From the NCBI RefSeq assembly GCF_022288725.1, contig NZ_JAKNTA010000001.1, positions 120,765 to 184,764 of the forward strand: a stretch of DNA of 64,000 nucleotides. Direction: 5' to 3'. Positions 34,415 to 42,560 of this stretch are shown here, in pieces; position 1 is the stretch's first letter; each line of letters starts with the position of its first letter. The DNA is from Kitasatospora sp. A2-31. GTDB lineage: Bacteria; Actinomycetota; Actinomycetes; Streptomycetales; Streptomycetaceae. Under the pieces are notes generated by a model. That model saw only the letters and a list, made by a program, of their open reading frames with translations, made no database searches and was not told where the DNA came from. The position numbers and the translations under genes were made by a program.

Positions 34415-35550
34415 CGGCCGGCCGCCGCCGGCGCCCCGCCCGGGGCGGGGCCGGCGGGCGCCGCTCCGCCCGCCCGGGGGCGGGCCGCTGCGGCCGGATC
34501 GACGGCCGGATCGGGTACCGGCAGGACGCCCAGGCCGGCCCGGTCGGGCGTGCGGACGGTGCCGTCGGTGCCACCGATGCCCTGCCACGGGTCGTGGGCG
34601 AGCAGCAGGTGCCCGTCCAGGTCGATCCAGCGGGCTCGGTCGGCCAGGTGGACGGCCGGCGCGATGCCGAGCGAGCTGGCGGCGAGACAGCCGAGCATCA
34701 GCTCGGTCCCGCTGCCCCGGAGGGCGGCGTGGATGCGCAGCACCTGGTGCACGCCACCGCACTTGGCCAGCTTGAGGTTGATGCCGTGGACCCGCCCGGC
34801 GAGCCGGCAGGCGTCCTCGAGGTCGACGGCGTCCTCGTCGGCGATCACCGGGACCGGGGAGCGCCCGGCGACCGCGGCGAGCACGTCGGGCGTGCCGGGT
34901 GGGATGGGCTGTTCGACGGCCTCGACGCCGGCGGCGGCGAAGGCGGGGATCAGCCGGTGGGCCTGCTCCGCGGTCCAGGCGCCGTTCGGGTCGAGCAGCA
35001 GGCGGGCGCCGGGGGCGTGCTCCCGGACGGCCCGCACCCGGGCGAGGTCGTCCGCGGGGTCGGCCGAACCGGCCTTGACCTTGAGGACGGTGAACCCGGC
35101 GGCCGCCAGCCGGGCGGCCAGGACGGCGGCCCGATCGGGCGGCTCGATGCCGATGGTGCGGGCGGTGGCGGCGGCCACCGGGGCGAGTCGGCCGAGGAGC
35201 TGGTGGACGGGAGCACCGGCCCGCTTGCCGACCAGGTCGAGCAGGGCGGCCTCCACAGCCGCCAGCACACCGGCCGGCACCCCCTTGAACGGCGCGGCGC
35301 CGCGCTGGACTTCGGCCAGGGCGGTCTCCGGGTCCGGGTAGCGCTCCAGAGCCGGGCGGAGCGCGTCGGCCGCACGCCGGATCAGGTCGGCGGGCAGCCG
35401 CAGGTAGGCGCTGGCGACGGCCTCGCCGTGGCCGGTCGACCCGCCGTGGCGGACGGCGAGGTGGACGGCGTCGCGTTCGGTGGTCACCGAGCGGGAGATC
35501 CGCAGCGGCTCGGCGAGCCGGAGCCGCACGGTGCGCACGTCGACCCTCAT
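34411..35550 (-). CDS. Dipeptide epimerase, enolase superfamily (cluster gene 4)
   Basis: A 379-residue member of the muconate-lactonising/AEE branch. The two catalytic lysines are visible, K159 in LKVKAG and K263 in KLAKCGG; metal ligands are D187 (LLLDPNG), E213 (VEQPI) and D238 (IADED). These enzymes racemise the second residue of dipeptides such as L-Ala-L-Glu. About 35 extra Pro/Ala residues trail the catalytic domain. ATG at 35548-35550 overlaps the PLP gene stop (ATGA). Next to an ATP-grasp ligase, an L,L-dipeptide made by that enzyme is the natural substrate; this is inference. Confidence 0.9.
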   Translation of the reverse strand: MRVDVRTVRLRLAEPLRISRSVTTERDAVHLAVRHGGSTGHGEAVASAYLRLPADLIRRAADALRPALERYPDPETALAEVQRGAAPFKGVPAGVLAAVEAALLDLVGKRAGAPVHQLLGRLAPVAAATARTIGIEPPDRAAVLAARLAAAGFTVLKVKAGSADPADDLARVRAVREHAPGARLLLDPNGAWTAEQAHRLIPAFAAAGVEAVEQPIPPGTPDVLAAVAGRSPVPVIADEDAVDLEDACRLAGRVHGINLKLAKCGGVHQVLRIHAALRGSGTELMLGCLAASSLGIAPAVHLADRARWIDLDGHLLLAHDPWQGIGGTDGTVRTPDRAGLGVLPVPDPAVDPAAAARPRAGGAAPAGPAPGGAPAAAGR

Positions 35551-36716
35551 CGCTCCCCCTCGGGTCGGTCGGTGGTCCGGCCGGGCCGGCCGGCGCGCTC
35601 GGTGCGCTCGGTGCGCTCGGTGCGGTCCGCACGGGCGCTGCAGCTCGCGGGATGCGCCGGGGCCGTGCGGCCGGTGCGGCAGCGGGCCCACCCGGTGACC
35701 TCGACGGCGGCCGGGTGCGGGATCTCGATCGGCCGCGGCGCGGCCCGGTCCGGCTCCAGGCCGTGCCGCCGGCAGAACCCGTCGTCGTACACGGTGCCCA
35801 GGTAGCGGTGCGGACCGTCCGGGAAGACCGTGGCCACGGCGGCGCCGGGCCGGACCCGGGCCGCCCATGCCGCGACCAGGGCGACCGCGCCGGTGCTCCA
35901 GCCGCCGCTGACGAAGGCCCCGCGGGCCAGCCGCCGGCAGGCGTCGACCGCCTCGGCGGGGCCGACCCAGTGGATCTCGTCGAAGGCCTGGTGGGCGACG
36001 TTGCGCGGGTGGATCGAGCTGCCCAGCCCGCGCATCAGCCGGGGCCGCGCGGGCTGGCCGAAGATGGTGGAGCCGACCGAGTCGACGCCGATGACCCGCA
36101 GGGCCGGCCACCGCCGCCGCAGCGGCTCGGCGAGCCCGGCGCTGTGGCCGCCGGTGCCGACGCTGCACACCAGCACGTCCAGGTGGTCGAGTTCGGCCCC
36201 GATCTCCTGGGCCATCGCCAGGTAGCCGGCCGCGTTGTCCGGGTTGTTGTACTGGTCGGGCCAGTAGGCGTCCGGGAGTTGGCCGAGCACCGCGCGCAGC
36301 CGGGCCAGCCGGGCGGCCTGCCAGCCGCCGTGCCGGGCCGGCCGGTCGACCAGCTCCAGCCGGGCACCGTGGGCGTGCAGCAACTGCCGCATGGAGGGCT
36401 CGAGTTCCTGGTCGCCGATCAGCACCACCGGGTGGCCGAGGGCCTGTCCGGCGAAGGCCAGGCCGATGCCCAGCGTGCCCGAGGTGGACTCCACCACCGT
36501 CGCTCCGGGCCGCAGTTCGCCGCGGGCGCGGGCGCCGCGGAGCATCGCGACGGCGGAGCGGGCCTTCATGCCGCCGGCGCCGAGGCACTCCAGCTTGGCC
36601 CAGAAGCCGGGGTGCGGGTGCGGCAGCGGGGTGGTGATCCGGGCCAGCGGGGTGCGGCCGAGGAGGGGCAGGAGGTCGGGGTTGCCGACGGCGGCCGAGG
36701 TGAGCAGTGCGGTCAC
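35547..36716 (-). CDS. PLP-dependent cysteine-synthase-family enzyme (cluster gene 3)
   Basis: A 389-residue fold-type II PLP enzyme. K51 in LGAGGMKARSAVAML should form the Schiff base, ESTSGTLGI (76-84) is the substrate loop, and SVGTGGHSAG near 185 binds the PLP phosphate. The loop around the lysine (GGMKARS) departs from the SxKDR of true cysteine synthases, so it probably makes a different beta-substituted amino acid, as SbnA does for diaminopropionate. The last ~40 residues include three TER repeats from a 9-bp DNA repeat at about 35594-35622. GTG at 36714-36716 overlaps the upstream stop. Confidence 0.88.
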   Translation of the reverse strand: MTALLTSAAVGNPDLLPLLGRTPLARITTPLPHPHPGFWAKLECLGAGGMKARSAVAMLRGARARGELRPGATVVESTSGTLGIGLAFAGQALGHPVVLIGDQELEPSMRQLLHAHGARLELVDRPARHGGWQAARLARLRAVLGQLPDAYWPDQYNNPDNAAGYLAMAQEIGAELDHLDVLVCSVGTGGHSAGLAEPLRRRWPALRVIGVDSVGSTIFGQPARPRLMRGLGSSIHPRNVAHQAFDEIHWVGPAEAVDACRRLARGAFVSGGWSTGAVALVAAWAARVRPGAAVATVFPDGPHRYLGTVYDDGFCRRHGLEPDRAAPRPIEIPHPAAVEVTGWARCRTGRTAPAHPASCSARADRTERTERTERAGRPGRTTDRPEGER

Positions 36717-37681
36717 CGGCCCTCACCGTCCACCGGGGCTGCGTCGCGGCCGGGGGCGCGGGCGGGGCCGTGGCCGTCGCCGCCGTACAGGTGGATCGTG
36801 CTCGGGCCGCCGTCGAGCCAGAAGAAGGGGTAGGGCTCGGCGCTCACGGCGCTCACCCCCTGGCCGAGCAGCCGGGGCAGCACGGCGCTGCCCGTCTGGG
36901 CGAACAGCACCAGCGGCTTGCCGGTGGCGCGGGCGTGGGCGAGCAGCGGGTCGAGCGTGCCGTTGCCGAGCGTCATGCCGGAGGCCAGGATCGCGTCGCA
37001 GGCGTCCAGCAGGCCCGGGGCGTCCCGGTGGACGGGTTCGCCCCACTCCGTGGCGCCGCCCTTGAGGTCGCAGGGCAGGTAGCCGACACCGTGCGAACGG
37101 AGCTGCTCCAGGAGCGAGTTGACGACACCGACCACCAGCACCCGGCGGACCCGGGCGAGCGGGAGCAGGCCGACCACGGCGCCGGCCCGGGTACGGGACT
37201 TCTCCAGCGAGCCGCCGGCCGGGACGGTGACCCGGCGGGCGGCGTGGGCCCAGCCGTGCGGCAGGCAGTGCGCCAGGTAGGCGTCCAGGGCTGCGACCCG
37301 GACGGGGGTGAGCGGGTGGTCGAGCAGTTCGGCCACGGTCGCACCGACGCAGTCGGCGAGCGTGTCGGCGGGCAGGTCGCCGGGCTCGACGGCGCAGGAG
37401 CCGACCGCTTCGCCGAGGCGCAGGCTGAGCACCTCGTTGCGGTATCCGCAGGCGCGACCGGGGTGCCGGACGGCCTGGGCGGTGCTGAAGGCGAGGGCGA
37501 TCCGCTGCCCGGCCGGATCGGGCCCGTACGCCCCGGCGCGGGCCTGGGCGACGATCCGGCCCAGCGCCGAACCGGCAGCGCCGGCAGTCCCGGCGGCGCC
37601 CGGTGCCCCGGCCGCACCCACCGCCCGCGGATCGGCGGCGAGCCCCGACGGGGCCGCGGTGCCCGGAGCGGCCGCGGTCAC
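36713..37681 (-). CDS. DUF364 Rossmann-like, putative heavy-metal-chelation protein (cluster gene 2)
   Basis: A 322-residue protein. The C-terminal half carries the DUF364 pattern: RVRRVLVVGVVNSLLEQLR, then CDAILASGMTLGNGTLDPLL and KPLVLFAQTGSAVLPRLLG. The middle resembles the DUF4213 lead-in domain (ACGYRNEVLSLRLGEAVGSC). Pfam describes both as putative heavy-metal chelation, a structural suggestion rather than a proven function. Here it lies between the ATP-grasp and PLP genes with 4-nt overlaps on both sides, so it belongs to the pathway. The N-terminal ~40 residues are Ala/Gly-rich. Confidence 0.82.
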   Translation of the reverse strand: MTAAAPGTAAPSGLAADPRAVGAAGAPGAAGTAGAAGSALGRIVAQARAGAYGPDPAGQRIALAFSTAQAVRHPGRACGYRNEVLSLRLGEAVGSCAVEPGDLPADTLADCVGATVAELLDHPLTPVRVAALDAYLAHCLPHGWAHAARRVTVPAGGSLEKSRTRAGAVVGLLPLARVRRVLVVGVVNSLLEQLRSHGVGYLPCDLKGGATEWGEPVHRDAPGLLDACDAILASGMTLGNGTLDPLLAHARATGKPLVLFAQTGSAVLPRLLGQGVSAVSAEPYPFFWLDGGPSTIHLYGGDGHGPARAPGRDAAPVDGEGR

Positions 37682-39033
37682 GCGGGCACCGCCGTGGCCC
37701 GGTCCGGACGGTCCGCGGCGGGGGCCGCAGCCGGGGCGGCAGCGGCAGTCGCGTCGGATCCACCGCCTCCGGCAGCGGACTCGAAGCGCGCCGCCAGCCC
37801 GCCCACCAGCTGCTCGGCCACCCGGCGCGCCCCGGCCCCGACGGCGTCCGCCGTCATCACGTGCCCGAGGTACTCGTTGTTGCTGGTCGCGGGCCGCACC
37901 TCACGTCCCGGCTCGGCCAGCGCCAGCTCGACCACCGCGGGATCGCGCCGGACGGCGGCCTCGCCGTCGAACCCCACCAGCGGGCCGGCCTCCTCCCCGT
38001 CGGGGACGAGGAAGGCGATCGCGGCGCTGGCGACGCCGGTGGCGCGGACGGCGAGGTCGGGCCGGCGGCCGAGGGCGACGTCGACCGCGGCGGCGGCGAG
38101 GTCGACCCCGGTCACCCGCCGGACCAGCTCGGTGATCCGGTTGCCGGCCGGCCGCGGGTTGACCTCGACCACCCGGGGTCCGGCGGGGGTCAGCTTGATC
38201 TCGGTGTGCGCGACCACCTGGTCGAGGCCGAGCGCCGCGAGTGCCGCCACGGCGGTGTCGGCCGCCGACGCCGCCTCGACCGGATCGAGCGCGGCCGGGA
38301 ACATGTGGCCGGTCTCGATGAAGGCGGGAGCGCCCCCGACGCTCTTGTCGGTGACCCCGACGACGTGGGCGGTGCCGCCGGCGGAGACCGTCTCGACGCT
38401 GACCTCCGGCCCGGTCAGCAGCTCCTCCAGCAGCACCACGGACGCCCGCCGCTGACCCCGGGCGTTGACCGGGAACTCCTCCAACGCCTGCAGCGCGGAG
38501 GCCAGTTCGCGCTCGTCGGCAACGGCGCGGACCAGCATCCCGGCGCACAGGTCGACCGGTTTGACCACCAGCGGGAAGCCGAGCGCCCGCGCGGCGGCGA
38601 CCGCCTGCTCGCGGTCGGTGCAGAGCGCGTACGCGGGACCGGGGACGCCGGCTCCGGCGAGGGCCTGCCGGGCGAGGTCCTTGCGGCAGGCGGCGGTGAC
38701 GGCCTCCGGCGCCGGCCCGGGCAGGCCGAGCCGCCGGGCCACCCGGGCGACGGTCGGCAGGTAGTAGTCGCAGGAGGAGAGCACGCCGTCGAAGCCGAGC
38801 ACCGCGTGCATCCGTTCGGCGTACGGGAGCAGGGTGTCCGGGTCGTTGGTGTCGGCGGTCAGGACGTTCTCGGCGGCGAGCAGCGGGTGCGGGCCGCCGG
38901 CGGGGGCGGACCGCAGGTAGTGGTGCAGGTCGCGGGTGAGGAAGGTGAACCGGTGGCCGCCCTCCCCCAGTGCCCTGGGCAGCAGCCTGCTCATGGAGCC
39001 GACCCAGCTCTCGATCACCAGCAGATGCGCCAC
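37678..39033 (-). CDS. ATP-grasp ligase (cluster gene 1)
   Basis: A 451-residue carboxylate-amine ligase. It opens MAHLLVIESWVGSMSRLLPRA with the preATP-grasp fold; CRKDLARQALAGAGVPGP, FPLVVKPVDLCAGMLV (ATP Lys) and VVEVNPRPAGNRITELV (Mg-binding Glu/Asn) are the ATP-grasp landmarks. Relatives join amino acids into dipeptides or argininosuccinate-like adducts. GTG at 39031-39033 follows GAGGGAGAGCC. The Ala/Gly-rich last 40 residues are probably disordered. It is the first gene of the six-gene operon and lies about 67 bases from the nearest Zur-like half-site. The substrates are unknown. Confidence 0.92.
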   Translation of the reverse strand: MAHLLVIESWVGSMSRLLPRALGEGGHRFTFLTRDLHHYLRSAPAGGPHPLLAAENVLTADTNDPDTLLPYAERMHAVLGFDGVLSSCDYYLPTVARVARRLGLPGPAPEAVTAACRKDLARQALAGAGVPGPAYALCTDREQAVAAARALGFPLVVKPVDLCAGMLVRAVADERELASALQALEEFPVNARGQRRASVVLLEELLTGPEVSVETVSAGGTAHVVGVTDKSVGGAPAFIETGHMFPAALDPVEAASAADTAVAALAALGLDQVVAHTEIKLTPAGPRVVEVNPRPAGNRITELVRRVTGVDLAAAAVDVALGRRPDLAVRATGVASAAIAFLVPDGEEAGPLVGFDGEAAVRRDPAVVELALAEPGREVRPATSNNEYLGHVMTADAVGAGARRVAEQLVGGLAARFESAAGGGGSDATAAAAPAAAPAADRPDRATAVPA

Positions 39034-39099
39034 GGCTCTCCCTCTCGACGGCGGTCACGGCAGACCGGCCCGGCATACCGAGGGAGAAGGTAACGGCAT

Positions 39100-39114
39100 T
39101 CGTTTTCATTTTCA
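39100..39114. promoter_or_regulatory. Zur-like half-site cluster upstream of the ATP-grasp operon
   Basis: The right half ATTTTCA (39108-39114) is a perfect Zur half-site; the left half is poor (10 of 15 positions against TGAAAATCATTTTCA). A second TGAAAAC half-site, reverse strand, overlaps it at 39102-39108. It lies 67 bases upstream of the ligase start. Confidence 0.45.
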
Positions 39115-39149
39115 ACACGCCTCGACCGGCCGCCCGGCGAAGCGTCAGA

Positions 39150-39164
39150 TGAAAGTCGTTTTCA
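39150..39164. promoter_or_regulatory. Probable Zur box between the ATP-grasp operon and the GNAT gene
   Basis: TGAAAGTCGTTTTCA matches the actinobacterial Zur consensus TGAAAATCATTTTCA at 13 of 15 positions in 7-1-7 symmetry, flanked by A and T that extend the dyad to 17 bases. It is a rare AT-rich island and lies 49 bases before the GNAT start. Confidence 0.65.
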
Positions 39165-39212
39165 TGTAGGGTTCCGATCACCCGCCCGCGTCCAGCCCTC
39201 GGGAGTCCGCTG

Positions 39213-39770
39213 ATGCACCGTCAATCCCCTTATGAAATCCGGCCCGCGAGGCCCGGCGACGTGCCGGGTGCGCGCCGGCTGATCCTGGACACGCTCTACC
39301 GCGAGTTCGGCTACGGGTACGTCCCCGAGTGGCACGCCGACGTGGTCGACCTCCAGGGGCACTACCTCGACCACCCCCGCCACACCCTGCTCGTCGCCGC
39401 GCACGGGGGCGAGGTGGTCGCCACCACCGCACTGCACTCGACCGGGCCGGCCCACCCGCCGCATCCGCTCGAGCTCGCGGAGCGCTACCCGTCCGGCACC
39501 ACCGCACAGCTGGTCCGGGTGTACGTACGGGCCGGACACCGGCGGAACGGGCTGGCCCGCGAGCTGGTGCGCCGGGCCCGCGACTTCGCCGCCGCCGAGG
39601 GCGGCTACCGGCGGCTCTACCTGCACACCAACACCGCCGTCCCGGGCGCCGAGGTGTTCTGGCGCAGCCTCGCGCAGGAGGTCCACGACGCCCGCCCGAC
39701 CGGCGAGCACGGACCCGGCGTCGAGACCGTCCACTTCGAGATCCCACTGCGACACCCGGCCACCGTCTGA
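39213..39770 (+). CDS. GNAT acetyltransferase divergent from the Zur-linked operon
   Basis: A 185-residue GCN5-related N-acetyltransferase. The acetyl-CoA pyrophosphate loop is VRVYVRAGHRRNGLARELV, followed by the typical helix and RLYLHTNTAVPGAEVFWRSLA. The ATG at 39213 follows GGGAG with 8-base spacing. It shares its short upstream region, with the Zur-like box, with the ATP-grasp operon; it may modify the product, give self-protection, or be an unrelated neighbour. The substrate is unknown. Confidence 0.88.
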   Translation: MHRQSPYEIRPARPGDVPGARRLILDTLYREFGYGYVPEWHADVVDLQGHYLDHPRHTLLVAAHGGEVVATTALHSTGPAHPPHPLELAERYPSGTTAQLVRVYVRAGHRRNGLARELVRRARDFAAAEGGYRRLYLHTNTAVPGAEVFWRSLAQEVHDARPTGEHGPGVETVHFEIPLRHPATV

Positions 39771-39823
39771 CGGGCCGGGCCGCGGGCCCCCGACCGGCCC
39801 CTCTCGCCCCCCACCCAAAGGAA

Positions 39824-39839
39824 TGTGACGCAGGTCACA
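39824..39839. promoter_or_regulatory. CRP-like site
   Basis: TGTGACGCAGGTCACA is a perfect TGTGA-N6-TCACA palindrome, and the flanking A and T extend it to 18 bases. It lies 54 bases after the GNAT stop and 125 bases before the TetR start. Streptomyces encode a Crp protein that recognises this type of sequence. Confidence 0.55.
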
Positions 39840-39857
39840 TCCCGGACCGAAATTTCC

Positions 39858-39941
39858 GGGGACGGATTCCCCGTTTGCTCCTTCGAAGGCCTAAGCGGGG
39901 ACACCATCCCCGGTACGCCGGTAAGTGGGGAGAGTTTCCCC
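39858..39941. promoter_or_regulatory. Three TetR-type operators upstream of the efflux regulator
   Basis: GGGGA-N5-TCCCC occurs at 39858-39872, 39897-39911 and 39927-39941. The repetition and 5-5-5 symmetry just before the tetR start at 39964 strongly suggest autoregulatory sites. Confidence 0.8.
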
Positions 39942-39963
39942 GGTACGATGGAAGGAGCACGCA

Positions 39964-40632
39964 GTGAGCAGCACCGCCGCCACCACACCGGTCCGCACCG
40001 CGGAGCCCGCCCGCACGCCCAAGCTGCGCGCGGACGCGACCCGCAACCGCGAGCGGATCATCATGGCGGCGCGGGACGCTTTCGTCGAGCACGGCGCGGA
40101 CGCGCCGCTGGACGAGATCGCCAAGCGGGCCGGGGTCGGCAACGCGACGCTGTACCGGAACTTCCCGGACCGCACCGCGCTGATCCGCGAGGTGGCGCTG
40201 CTGGTCAAGAACCGCGTGCTGGCCGGCGCCGAGGCGGCGCAGGCCGAGGGCGGCAGCCCGTTCGACGCGCTCCAGCGGTTCGTGCACGCGACGGTCGAGG
40301 AGAAGGTCGGGGCCCTGTGCCCGATCCTCACCAACCGGGTCGACGTGCACGACCCGGACCTGGTCGGCGTCCGCGAGCGGATGACGACCGCGGTGGTGGA
40401 GCTGATGGACCGCGCCAAGGCGGCCGGCGAGCTCCGTCCGGACGTCGACCACGGCGACCTGTTCATCGCGATCAGCCAGCTCACCCGCCCCCTCCCGGGC
40501 ACCTCCTGCCAGCTCCTGGACGAGTTCGTCCACCGCCACCTGCAGCTGTTCCTGGACGGGCTGCGGGCACCGGCGCCGTCGGTCCTGCCCGGCCGGGCCG
40601 CGACCTTCGAGGACTTCCACTCCGACCACTGA
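39964..40632 (+). CDS. TetR/AcrR regulator of an efflux pump
   Basis: A 222-residue repressor. The helix-turn-helix PLDEIAKRAGVGNATLYRNFPDRTALIREV lies near residues 46-75 after RERIIMAARDAFVEHGADA. The C-terminal domain matches the SCO1712/TetR_C_33-like actinobacterial group by eye. GTG at 39964-39966 follows GAAGGAG with six-base spacing. The next gene, in the same direction 118 bases on, is an EmrB/QacA exporter, its likely target. Three palindromes directly upstream are the probable binding sites. Confidence 0.9.
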   Translation: MSSTAATTPVRTAEPARTPKLRADATRNRERIIMAARDAFVEHGADAPLDEIAKRAGVGNATLYRNFPDRTALIREVALLVKNRVLAGAEAAQAEGGSPFDALQRFVHATVEEKVGALCPILTNRVDVHDPDLVGVRERMTTAVVELMDRAKAAGELRPDVDHGDLFIAISQLTRPLPGTSCQLLDEFVHRHLQLFLDGLRAPAPSVLPGRAATFEDFHSDH

Positions 40633-40750
40633 CCTCCGGCCGCTCCGGCGGCCGGCCCCGATGACCCGACCGCCGTGCCCCGCGCGGCCGGTCCTCTGCA
40701 CACCGACTGCCCCTACCGCGCACGCACCGCACCGTGAAGTGAGTACCCCC

Positions 40751-42280
40751 ATGCCCAAAACCGACGCCCTGCCCGCCGCCACGCAGCCTGATCCGCGGCG
40801 CTGGAAGGCACTGATATTCATCGGCCTCGCGCAACTGATGGTCGTCCTCGACGCCACCATCGTGAACATCGCGCTGCCCTCGGCCCAGAAGGACCTCGGC
40901 ATCACCGACGGCAACCGCCAGTGGGTGATCACCGCCTACGCCCTGGCCTTCGGCGGCCTGCTGCTGTTCGGCGGCCGGGTGGCGGACCTCTGGGGCCGCA
41001 AGCGGACCTTCGTGGTCGGCCTGACCGGCTTCGCGCTGGCCTCCGCCCTGGGCGGTGCCGCCGCCAACACCGCCATGCTGCTCGGTGCCCGCGCCCTCCA
41101 GGGCGTCTTCGGCGCCCTGCTCGCGCCGGCCGCGCTCTCGCTGCTGGCCGTGATGTTCACCGAGGCAAAGGAGCGCGCCAAGGCGTTCGGCATCTACGGC
41201 GCCATCGCCGGTGGTGGCGGCGCGATCGGTCTGATCCTCGGCGGTCTGCTGACCGAGTACATGAACTGGCGCTGGACCTTCTTCGTCAACATCCCCTTCG
41301 CCATCGTCGCCGCGGCCGGTGCCGTGCTGGTGATCCGCGAGCCCGCCGAGGGCCGCAACCGCAACCGCCTGGACGTCCCCGGCGTGCTGCTGGTCACCAC
41401 CGGTCTGGTCGCCCTGGTCTACGGCTTCACCCGCGCCGAGTCCGACGGCTGGTCCGCCGGCATCACGATCGGCCTGTTCGTCGCCGCCGCGGTCCTGCTG
41501 GCCGCGTTCGTCCTGGTCGAGCGGAAGGTGAAGGCGCCGCTGCTGCCGCTGCGCGTCGTCCTGGACCGCAACCGCGGCGGGGTCTACCTGTCGCTGGGTC
41601 TGGCCGTGATCGGCATGTTCGGTCTCTTCCTGTTCCTGACCTACTACCTGCAGATCGTGCTCGGCTACAGTCCGGTGCTCACCGGCGTCGCCTTCCTGCC
41701 CATGGTGGCCGGCATGATCACCGGCTCCACCCAGATCGGCGCCCGGCTGATGACCCGCGTTCCCGCGCGGTTCCTGATGGCCCCCGGGTTCCTGGTCGCC
41801 TCGATCGGCATGCTGCTGCTCACCCAGATCGGCCTGGACACCTCGTACCCGGCGCTGATCCTGCCCGGCCTGATCCTGATGGGCCTCGGCATGGGTACCG
41901 CGTTCATGCCGGCGATGAGCCTGGCCACGCACGGCGTCCAGCCGCGCGACGCGGGCGTGGCGTCCGCCATGGTCAACACCTCCCAGCAGGTCGGCGGCGC
42001 CATCGGCACCGCGCTGCTGAACACCATCGCCGCCAGCGCCACCACCACCTGGCTGGCCGCCCACGCGGGCGCCGCGACCAGCCCGGCCGCCGCCAAGGCG
42101 GTGCAGTTCCAGGGCATGGTGCACGGCTTCTCGACCGCGATCTGGTGGTCGTTCGGCATCCTGGTGACGGCCGCGGCGATCGCCTTCGTCCTGGTCAACG
42201 CCGGGCGCCCCGGTACCACCGTCGCCGCCTCCAGCGCCGGCACCACGGAGAGCAACGACATCCCGGTGCTGGTGCACTGA
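40751..42280 (+). CDS. DHA2 family (EmrB/QacA) 14-helix multidrug exporter
   Basis: A 509-residue MFS exporter. IGLAQLMVVLDATIVNIALP is the hallmark helix 1 motif (LDxTIVNVALP), RVADLWGRKRTFVVGL is motif A, and GIYGAIAGGGGAIGLILGGLL is motif C. About 14 helices can be counted. It would expel hydrophobic drugs by proton antiport; the actual substrates are unknown. A strong hairpin begins 21 bases after the stop. ATG at 40751 is chosen as it immediately precedes the short cytoplasmic N-terminus; GTGAAGTGAG upstream is only a weak ribosome site. Confidence 0.93.
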   Translation: MPKTDALPAATQPDPRRWKALIFIGLAQLMVVLDATIVNIALPSAQKDLGITDGNRQWVITAYALAFGGLLLFGGRVADLWGRKRTFVVGLTGFALASALGGAAANTAMLLGARALQGVFGALLAPAALSLLAVMFTEAKERAKAFGIYGAIAGGGGAIGLILGGLLTEYMNWRWTFFVNIPFAIVAAAGAVLVIREPAEGRNRNRLDVPGVLLVTTGLVALVYGFTRAESDGWSAGITIGLFVAAAVLLAAFVLVERKVKAPLLPLRVVLDRNRGGVYLSLGLAVIGMFGLFLFLTYYLQIVLGYSPVLTGVAFLPMVAGMITGSTQIGARLMTRVPARFLMAPGFLVASIGMLLLTQIGLDTSYPALILPGLILMGLGMGTAFMPAMSLATHGVQPRDAGVASAMVNTSQQVGGAIGTALLNTIAASATTTWLAAHAGAATSPAAAKAVQFQGMVHGFSTAIWWSFGILVTAAAIAFVLVNAGRPGTTVAASSAGTTESNDIPVLVH

Positions 42281-42301
42281 CGGCCGGGGGTCCACTCGGG
42301 T

Positions 42302-42345
42302 GCGAGCGGCCCGTCGGTTTTCCCGACCCCGGGCGGGCCGCTCGC
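42302..42345 (+). terminator. Exporter-gene terminator
   Basis: A 12-bp outer stem (42302-42313 with 42334-42345) encloses an inner GTCGG/CCGAC stem with a TTTT loop, 21 bases beyond the exporter stop. Confidence 0.8.
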
Positions 42346-42560
42346 CGTTCCCGGGCGCGGGACCGGACCCGACGCCGCCGCCCCACGAGCAGCCGCATCC
42401 CCCTCGAACCGGAGGTCCCGGTGGACGAGAATGGAGTGACCCACCCGGCCGGTGCTCACGGGCACCCGGGCGAGTCCGTCCCGTGCATGAAGCACGGCGA
42501 CGGCAGCCGGCGGCCGCGCCGCGACCGCCCACCGCCCCCGACGTGGAACGGGAGGACCTC

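Noticed and set aside
32349..39033. Assignment of the six-gene cluster to coelibactin, EDDS or staphylopine-type pathways
   Set aside because: No NRPS, no nicotianamine-synthase-like or opine dehydrogenase gene and no ornithine cyclodeaminase partner is present, so none of these fits.
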